Assembly: GCA_025455045.1 (NCBI GenBank)
Contig: JALONJ010000005.1
Coordinates: forward strand, 1 to 35,436
DNA length: 35,436 bases
DNA from: Microscillaceae bacterium
GTDB lineage: Bacteria > Bacteroidota > Bacteroidia > Cytophagales > Microscillaceae
Direction: 5' to 3'
Position 1 is the first letter of the stretch. Every line of letters starts with the position of its first letter. Position numbers and translations under genes: made by a program. The notes below the pieces were generated by a model. The model saw only the letters and a list, made by a program, of their open reading frames with translations. It was not told where the DNA came from and searched no databases. This document shows positions 30,042-35,436 of the stretch, in pieces.

Positions 30042-33000
30042 ATGAACCAAGAACTATTTGAATATAACAGCCGAAGCAGTAGCAGTCAAGAAACGCGCTT
30101 TTTGCCTACTTTAGATTACAATAAAGTACAGGTAGATGAGCGCAGTCTGGACGATTTGTTGTTGTTTTCAGCAGGTTTAGCCAAATTAATCAAATATTTC
30201 AACCTAAAAAATGAAGCCGAAGGCGATTGGGCAGACTTTTTTAATGATGAATTGGTGGTATTGTCCACTGTCCTTAACCTCAAAACCGATGAAATTGAAA
30301 ATCAATTCAAAACTTATCTCGAGAAAGCCGTAAGATTTAATCGAGTTGAGAAAAAACGCCAATATTTACAAAAATCCTTTCAAGAAATTTACAAAATCGT
30401 GTGGATTTTGGAACAATGGTTTCAAAAAATGAAACTGGTCGAGGAGTTTGCCAATATCCAAACTGAATTGCGCGATGAGCTTTTTAATGTCATATCGGGA
30501 ACGTTGGACGAGGCTTTGGACAAGTTTCGCCAATTGACTACACTTACCAATGAAGATGCTGATTTTAAATTGGCACTGGATTTTGATTATAGTACTTTGA
30601 GTCCGGTTTGGCAAGTTGCTGCCCAACTCGGGGTAGAAATTCAAGGCAATAGCATTTATGAAAAGACTCAATCCCTTGCCAATCAATTAGATACGATTTT
30701 CCAACCATTTTTTGAAACCCTAATTTATTTAAAAAATAAGGCGCATATCTACATCGATCAATCCCTCAAAAGCGACACCCACTACCCCGAAATGGCTTTG
30801 TTGGTGGCATTTTTGCGCTTGTATCAATACCCTCAACAAAATTTGAATGAAATTTCAAAAAGGTATTTGGATTTTTATTACCAAGAAATTCTCAAGCAAA
30901 CTCCGCTCAAGCCTATTTCTGACAAAGCCTATCTAAAATTTCAATTGAACGACAATGCTTTGTTTGTCAATCTGAAAAAAGGTGAAAAATTTAGTGCCGG
31001 AGAGTATGAAAACGGCAACAACATCACTTATACCGCCGACTACGATACGCAATTGAATCGAGTTGATATTCAAAAAGTTTATACAGTATATTCTGATTTT
31101 CAGCAACTTACGATTCGGGGCTTACCCAAAAAAATTATGAGTGGTATGTTGGCGCAAGAAATTCCCGTCAAAGAGCTGACCCCCAATCCCAACAACCCAA
31201 TCAGTCAATTGTTTGCGACTTTTGGCGAGAGTGTTGAGACCAAAACCAATCTCAATTTTGCGATGCAAGAAGCCAATTTGGGCTTTGCCATTGCTTCGCC
31301 GAGTTTGTTTTTGAGCGAAGGGGAGCGTGATATTGCCATTATTTTACAATTTACGCCTGAGTCTTTTGCGGTATTGAATACTTTTATTGCCGATTTGAGC
31401 CTAACTTTTGGTGAAACCGAAGACGAAATTTTTATCAAAAGTTTCTTAGAGGCATTTCATATTTACATCACTACCGACAAGGCTTGGCTCAATATCAAGC
31501 GTTATGTGGTAGTACGCTTAGAAAAAGAGCATTGTTTAAAGATTTCTTTTGGCTTGAGTGGCTCGGAGGCTTCGATCGTGGGTTTTCAAAATACTATACA
31601 TTCGGGAAGTTTTGCGACTCATTTGCCGGTTGTAAAATTTATTTTAAACAATCAATCTTATTTATACCCTTATACTCTTCTCAAAAGCCTGATTTTAGAG
31701 GAAGTTACCCTCAAAACCGAAGTAAAAGGGGTAAAAGATTTGATTTTGCATAGCCAAATGGGTGAATTGAGTGCCGATGCGCCATTTTATCCTTTTGGTT
31801 CGGTACCCAATGTAGGTTCTTATTTGATTATTGGTAAAAATGAAATTTTCCAAAAATCTTTGGATAGTCTATCCATTGATATTGAGTGGTTTAACCTACC
31901 CAAAGACCGCAGTGGTTTCTTTGGGCATTATTTGGATTATGAATTGCCCCTCGACAATACTTCTTTTGAGGTAAATCTATCCATTATGGACAAAGGGCGA
32001 TGGATACCCGAAAACGCGCAATTAAAACAAAAATTTAAACTCTTTAGCACCGAAAACGCCACCAATGATTCCGAACCGCAAGCCCAAGGGATTTTAAATC
32101 AAAATACCAACATCAATGAAGTTGATATAACCAATATCAAACTTCCGGCTAACTATGCCGAAGTTGCCAAACCCGCCAAATACCATAATTTGGCGCAACG
32201 TGGATTTATCAAACTTGAGTTGACCAACCCCGAATTTGCGTTTGCTCACAACATTTATCCGGCAGTACTTTCGGATACTGTGGTAGCCAATGCTCAAAAT
32301 GGGTGGCTGGCACGCGTCCGCAATGGATTCCGCAAACCCGAACCCAAAAAACTGCCCAATTTGCCTTATACTCCACAAATCAAATCAATAGCTTTAAATT
32401 ATAGCTCTACTTCGGTTATTTCGCTCAAAGACCGCTCAACGCGCAATGAAAATGCCGAAAATCGCGGACAGTTTTTTCATATTCACCCCTTTGGCGAAAA
32501 CTTGGAGTTTCCTGATTATGCGCAACAATTCACTTATTTATTGCCTGAGTTCAATGCTGAAGGCAGTTTGTTGTTGGGTTTGAGCAATGTAAATCCTCCT
32601 CAAACGGTGTCCATTTTGTTTGAACTGACCGGCGGCACCGGTATTTCATCAGAAGAAGAAAAACCAATCATTGAATGGAGCTATTTGAGCAATGACGAAT
32701 GGCAAATCTTGCCTCAATCCAAAATACTGCAAGAAGGCACCGAGAATTTTATCAAAACCGGTATCATTGTTTTAGAGCTGCCCAGCGATTTAAAAAACGG
32801 CAATACCATTCTCCACAAAGATTATTATTGGTTAAGGGCTTCGGTCATTAAAAATATTCAAGCAGTATCAAAACTGAAATCCATTAATACTCAGATAGTT
32901 ACAGCTACGCTGGACTATGACCCCGAACAAGCCCAGCAATTGGCAAAAGCCTTGCCCGCTTTTTCTATTCAAAATTCTTTGAACAATATTATTGGCGTTC

Positions 33001-33794
33001 AAAAAATTAGTCAGCCTTTGTCGTCGTTTGGCGGGCGTTCGCAAGAAGACCAAAAACAATTTTATACCCGAATTAGCGAGAGACTACGCCACAAACAACG
33101 CGCCATCAGTCCTTGGGATTATGAACGATTGATTTTGGAGAAGTTTCCGATGATTCAAAGAGCCACTTGTTTGCCCAATATGACCAGCCAAAATTTAGAT
33201 GCACCGGGGTCGGTATTGCTGATTGTAACTCCGTTTCTGAACAACGAACTGGGCAAACTCCAAGAACCTAAAGTAAGCAGTGAAGTTCTGTACGAAATAA
33301 AATCTTATTTACAACAATTTATTTCGCCGTTTGTACGCTTGGAAGTGCGTAATCCGAGCTATGAGCGAGTAAAAATTATCTGTGATGTAAAATTGGCAGT
33401 GGGTTATGGGTTTGGGTATTATGTCCAAAAATTGAGTGAGGATTTGAATTATTATCTCACCAACAATATGCTGGGTAGCCGCAAAGCCGTAGAATTGGGC
33501 GGTAAAATCAATACTTCCGATGTAATGAGCTTTATGCGAACTTTGCCTTATATCGAATTTATTACTCGATTCTCAATGGTGCAAGTTGCTCAAGATTTTC
33601 GTGGGCAATTTATGCTTTTGGATACGGCTGATGCCGAAAACACCAAAACTTTTTTGCAAGCTACCAAACCTTGGTCGGTTTTAGTGCCGGCTTCGGCGCA
33701 CCAAATCTCCATTCTTGATGAGAAAAATGAAGTGATTGCCGTAAGAGCCGGCGTAGGCAATTTGCAAATCAGTTCGGACTTTGTGATAAATTAA
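30042..33794 (+). CDS. eCIS baseplate J-like wedge protein (gp6/Pvc11-like)
   Basis: A 1,250-residue baseplate wedge protein. The N-terminal 400 residues are largely helical. The middle has beta-rich regions including FFHIHPFGENLEFPDYAQQFTYLLPEF. The C-terminal third has the J/gp47 pattern GGRSQEDQKQFYTRISERLRHKQRAISPWDYERLILEKFP, then LLIVTPFLNNELGKL and SPFVRLEVRNPSYERVKI. It is far longer than phage J proteins, as is usual for eCIS Pvc11/Afp11-type wedges. The ATG at 30042 is preferred over an in-frame TTG at 30027. With gp25 and a second wedge protein (not in the window) it would build the hexagonal baseplate. Confidence 0.92.
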   Translation: MNQELFEYNSRSSSSQETRFLPTLDYNKVQVDERSLDDLLLFSAGLAKLIKYFNLKNEAEGDWADFFNDELVVLSTVLNLKTDEIENQFKTYLEKAVRFNRVEKKRQYLQKSFQEIYKIVWILEQWFQKMKLVEEFANIQTELRDELFNVISGTLDEALDKFRQLTTLTNEDADFKLALDFDYSTLSPVWQVAAQLGVEIQGNSIYEKTQSLANQLDTIFQPFFETLIYLKNKAHIYIDQSLKSDTHYPEMALLVAFLRLYQYPQQNLNEISKRYLDFYYQEILKQTPLKPISDKAYLKFQLNDNALFVNLKKGEKFSAGEYENGNNITYTADYDTQLNRVDIQKVYTVYSDFQQLTIRGLPKKIMSGMLAQEIPVKELTPNPNNPISQLFATFGESVETKTNLNFAMQEANLGFAIASPSLFLSEGERDIAIILQFTPESFAVLNTFIADLSLTFGETEDEIFIKSFLEAFHIYITTDKAWLNIKRYVVVRLEKEHCLKISFGLSGSEASIVGFQNTIHSGSFATHLPVVKFILNNQSYLYPYTLLKSLILEEVTLKTEVKGVKDLILHSQMGELSADAPFYPFGSVPNVGSYLIIGKNEIFQKSLDSLSIDIEWFNLPKDRSGFFGHYLDYELPLDNTSFEVNLSIMDKGRWIPENAQLKQKFKLFSTENATNDSEPQAQGILNQNTNINEVDITNIKLPANYAEVAKPAKYHNLAQRGFIKLELTNPEFAFAHNIYPAVLSDTVVANAQNGWLARVRNGFRKPEPKKLPNLPYTPQIKSIALNYSSTSVISLKDRSTRNENAENRGQFFHIHPFGENLEFPDYAQQFTYLLPEFNAEGSLLLGLSNVNPPQTVSILFELTGGTGISSEEEKPIIEWSYLSNDEWQILPQSKILQEGTENFIKTGIIVLELPSDLKNGNTILHKDYYWLRASVIKNIQAVSKLKSINTQIVTATLDYDPEQAQQLAKALPAFSIQNSLNNIIGVQKISQPLSSFGGRSQEDQKQFYTRISERLRHKQRAISPWDYERLILEKFPMIQRATCLPNMTSQNLDAPGSVLLIVTPFLNNELGKLQEPKVSSEVLYEIKSYLQQFISPFVRLEVRNPSYERVKIICDVKLAVGYGFGYYVQKLSEDLNYYLTNNMLGSRKAVELGGKINTSDVMSFMRTLPYIEFITRFSMVQVAQDFRGQFMLLDTADAENTKTFLQATKPWSVLVPASAHQISILDEKNEVIAVRAGVGNLQISSDFVIN

Positions 33795-33796
33795 AA

Positions 33797-33983
33797 GCCT
33801 CCCCTCAGCCTCCTCCAAAGGAGGGGGACAAAATTACCCCCCTCTCCTTTGGAGAGGACTGGGGGTGAGCCTCCCCCCAGCCCCCTCCGAAGGAGGGGGA
33901 GAAAATTACCCCCCTCTCCTTTGGAGAGGGGGCAGGGGGTGAGGCTTTCCCTCCCCCTCCTTCGGAGGGGGCTGGGGGGAGGC
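33797..33983. repeat. Tandem array of GC-rich hairpin units
   Basis: Two near-identical units of about 75-85 bp, plus a half unit, begin 3 nt after the J-like stop codon. Each unit has GCCTCCCC...AGCC, hairpin CCTCC-AAA/GAA-GGAGG, spacer AAAATTACCCCC, hairpin CTCTCC-TTT-GGAGAG, then a G-rich arm. A 76-codon open frame over this region is an artefact of the repeat. The structure resembles paired REP units. Confidence 0.8.
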
Positions 33984-33998
33984 TTTCAAAATAGAATT

Positions 33999-34026
33999 TT
34001 TAATTTGTTGATAATCAGATATTTAT
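33999..34026. repeat. TGATWATCA palindrome copy
   Basis: Core 34009-34017; follows the GC-rich hairpin array; right arm GATATTTAT. Confidence 0.75.
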
Positions 34027-34066
34027 ATAATAATTTGCAAGTTGAAATTTGGAATTTTTTAATTGG

Positions 34067-34094
34067 ATTAACGCTTTGATTATCAATTTTTTTA
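34067..34094. repeat. TGATWATCA palindrome copy
   Basis: Core 34077-34085; arms ATTAACGCTT and ATTTTTTTAG; 48 nt before the 247-residue protein gene. Confidence 0.7.
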
Positions 34095-34141
34095 GCTAAA
34101 ATTATGGATTCCAAATCTTAAATTTTTAATTTGTCTGGGGT

Positions 34142-34885
34142 ATGTCATTACAAAATCGCAATACACTAAAAAATTTTTTCCGCAAAGGTCAAATGCCTTC
34201 CGAGTCAAATTTTATGGATTTGATTGACTCAATGATCAATAAGGTAGATGATGGAATGTCGAAAAATATTGATGATGGGCTTACCTTGTCGCCCATTGGT
34301 ACTTCCAAAAAACTGATGAGTTTTTTCAAGAGCATTGAGGACAAAAATCCGGCTTGGAGCATCGAGATTGACAGTGGAAGTGCCAATTTGGACATCAACA
34401 ATCACTTGGGCGATAGCATTGTTACCCTCAAAAATGACGGAAAAGTGGGCATCAATAATCGTAATCCCCAATTTGCCTTGGATGTAAAAGGTATTACAGG
34501 CTTGCAAGGCAGAATGGGAACTTATCAGCAGGGCAAAGTATTGGCTGATGGCAAATGGCATAAAATCATTGAGGGCCTCAATGGTTGTTATGCCTTTGAA
34601 GTAGTGGCTGGAGTAGGCAAAAAACGCACCGGCAAATACGCGCTCATTCACGCCATTGCTTTGAGTACTTTTGGTAGGTCGAGCAATCGAATTCAAATCA
34701 ATCAAGCTTATTATGGTACCCGTTGCAATAAAATTGATTTGCGCTGGACCGGCGATACTTACAATTTGAGCCTTGAAATGCGCACTCGTTGTAGTTATGA
34801 CGGCGAATATTACATTAACTACAACATAACCAACCTTTGGTTTGACCACGCAATGGACGAGAGCTTGGAAGTTGGAGAGCAATAA
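34142..34885 (+). CDS. eCIS accessory protein, possible fibre or adhesin
   Basis: A 247-residue protein of a type seen beside Bacteroidota contractile systems. The N-terminal NRNTLKNFFRKGQMPSESNFMDLIDSMINKVDDG motif is distinctive and probably helical. A beta-rich repeat region follows (SIEIDSGSANLDINNHLGDSIVTLKNDGKVGINNRNPQFALDVKG), which resembles tail-fibre shafts. The C-terminal half (LQGRMGTYQQGKVLADGKWHKIIEGLNGCYAFEVVAGVG ... ITNLWFDHAMDESL) looks like a globular head. The N-term-shaft-head order suggests a receptor-binding fibre, but this is inference from layout. Confidence 0.75.
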   Translation: MSLQNRNTLKNFFRKGQMPSESNFMDLIDSMINKVDDGMSKNIDDGLTLSPIGTSKKLMSFFKSIEDKNPAWSIEIDSGSANLDINNHLGDSIVTLKNDGKVGINNRNPQFALDVKGITGLQGRMGTYQQGKVLADGKWHKIIEGLNGCYAFEVVAGVGKKRTGKYALIHAIALSTFGRSSNRIQINQAYYGTRCNKIDLRWTGDTYNLSLEMRTRCSYDGEYYINYNITNLWFDHAMDESLEVGEQ

Positions 34886-34920
34886 AAAATGGTTCAATTG
34901 TTAATTTGGGGATTGATTAC

Positions 34921-34953
34921 AAACCCTAAGGGTTTTTAAAACCCTTAGGGTTT
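34921..34953. terminator. Near-perfect 33-bp palindrome after last eCIS gene in window
   Basis: AAACCCTAAGGGTTTT (34921-34936) and AAAACCCTTAGGGTTT (34938-34953) are exact reverse complements around one T. It lies 36 nt after the stop at 34885. The stem is strong enough to act as a transcription or processing signal, but only a weak T-run follows, so it may instead be a dispersed repeat. A degraded relative (AAGGTTTTTAAAGCCTT) lies at 25426-25442. Confidence 0.5.
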
Positions 34954-35011
34954 AAATAATCTTGAAAAATTATTATAAATTAATCAAATTAACGATAAAG
35001 CCTAAAAAATT

Positions 35012-35042
35012 TTATAGCTAATTGATTATCAATTAGTTATAA
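35012..35042. repeat. TGATWATCA palindrome, near-perfect
   Basis: Core 35023-35031; arms TTATAGCTAAT and ATTAGTTATAA pair at all but one position. Its right flank AAAATATTC is shared with the extended copies. Confidence 0.88.
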
Positions 35043-35337
35043 AAATATTCGCACTAAAATAGGATTCATCAATATTTCATTAGGACGCAGATTTTTATGA
35101 TTTTTAAGATTAAGCAGATTTTTTATCATAACAATCTGCGTAATCAGCGTTCAAAACCACCTAAATATGCCCAAATAGTTAATAATCAGGTTTTAGTTAT
35201 TTTTAAAAATAAGCTTTTAAAACTTTAAATCAATTAAAAATAGGGTCAAAATGATTTTAAAACAGCCTCTAAGGGTTTTCAAAGTTAAACTTTAACCCTA
35301 AATTTTTACTCAAATACAAACATCTCAACAAGTAAAG

Positions 35338-35382
35338 TAACGTGAATATTTTTATAACTAATTGATAATCAACTAATTATAA
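35338..35382. repeat. Extended palindrome copy with TAACGTGAATATT flank
   Basis: Core 35363-35371; arms TTATAACTAAT and ACTAATTATAA. Matches the reverse complement of 739-783 over 45 bp. Confidence 0.85.
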
Positions 35383-35436
35383 TGTAAAAAATACATTTTT
35401 TCGATAAATTATAAATTATGTTTAAAATAAAATTGT

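Larger units (their letters stand above)
34886..35436. other. Gene-free repeat region at right end
   Basis: A 551-bp stretch with no coding sequence up to the window edge. It holds the 33-bp palindrome at 34921-34953 and TGATWATCA palindromes with cores at 35023, 35180 (variant TAATAATCA) and 35363. It also holds a degraded dispersed repeat with ATCTGCGTAATCAGCG near 35132-35148, and a hairpin-like stretch around 35271-35299. The next eCIS genes probably lie beyond the edge. Confidence 0.6.

Noticed and set aside
33849-34079. 76-codon plus-strand open frame rich in Pro, Arg and Gly
   Set aside because: It is a read-through of the GC-rich hairpin array and lacks any protein-like pattern.
21160-34885. 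Contractile prophage or type VI secretion system
   Set aside because: No capsid, portal, terminase or lysis genes and no T6SS membrane-complex genes are in the window; the LysM adaptor, DUF5908, PAAR and very long J-like protein fit eCIS. The right side is unseen, so this is a strong preference rather than proof.
53-35382. TGATWATCA palindromes as a CRISPR array
   Set aside because: Copies are dispersed singly through gaps, with no regular spacers and no cas genes.
53-35382. TGATWATCA palindromes as intrinsic terminators
   Set aside because: The stem is almost pure AT, T-runs are usually absent, copies occur upstream of starts as well as after stops, and one sits beside a true terminator.

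Overview
The window looks like a chromosomal segment of an AT-rich Bacteroidota bacterium, probably of the Cytophagia/Cytophagales type. The evidence is a 1,204-residue exported protein with a type IX secretion (Por secretion tail) C-terminus, lipoproteins and outer-membrane barrels of Bacteroidota style, an ECF sigma operon, and an extracellular contractile injection system (eCIS) with the Bacteroidota-type small DUF5908 gene. I saw no tRNA, rRNA, CRISPR array or complete insertion sequence. Species cannot be named from this.

Layout. 1-1027: gene-free, packed with inverted repeats. 1028-2927 (-): a tight operon of secreted alpha/beta hydrolase, ECF sigma factor and four-helix membrane protein. 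3401-5146 (+): SulP anion transporter. 5367-6679 (-): two paralogous lipocalin-like lipoproteins. 6919-10583 (+): a membrane-anchored STAND NTPase with coiled coil and WD40 propeller, overlapping an M23 peptidase. 10972-16896 (+): outer-membrane barrel, lipoprotein and giant T9SS cargo protein, closed by a bidirectional terminator. 17030-20718 (-): SDR oxidoreductase, AraC-gene remnant, phage-antirepressor/GIY-YIG protein, a broken copy of it, and an intact AraC regulator. 21160-34885 (+): eleven eCIS genes (unknown first gene, sheath, two tube proteins, DUF5908, LysM hub adaptor, VgrG-like spike, PAAR tip, gp25 wedge, gp6/J-like wedge, probable accessory or fibre protein). 34886-35436: gene-free repeats. 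The eCIS ATPase, tape measure, terminator cap and cargo are not in the window and probably lie to the right.

The eCIS genes make a headless contractile particle: a sheath around a tube, on a baseplate, with a spike sharpened by the PAAR protein. The OMP-lipoprotein-T9SS trio looks like a surface complex, and the NTPase-peptidase pair may sense something and act on peptidoglycan; both of these roles are inference.

The most unusual feature is not a gene. Almost every intergenic gap holds one or more copies of a roughly 27-31 bp palindrome with core TGATWATCA and arms ending in TTA(T)AA. I count 28 copies with an exact core and about 10 variants. It is nearly confined to non-coding DNA. Layered on it are a GC-rich hairpin family, an 88-bp MITE with perfect 19-bp terminal inverted repeats and a 9-bp target duplication, and several larger inverted-repeat elements. 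Two antirepressor paralogs also carry palindromes of different sequence at the same place inside their coding regions.
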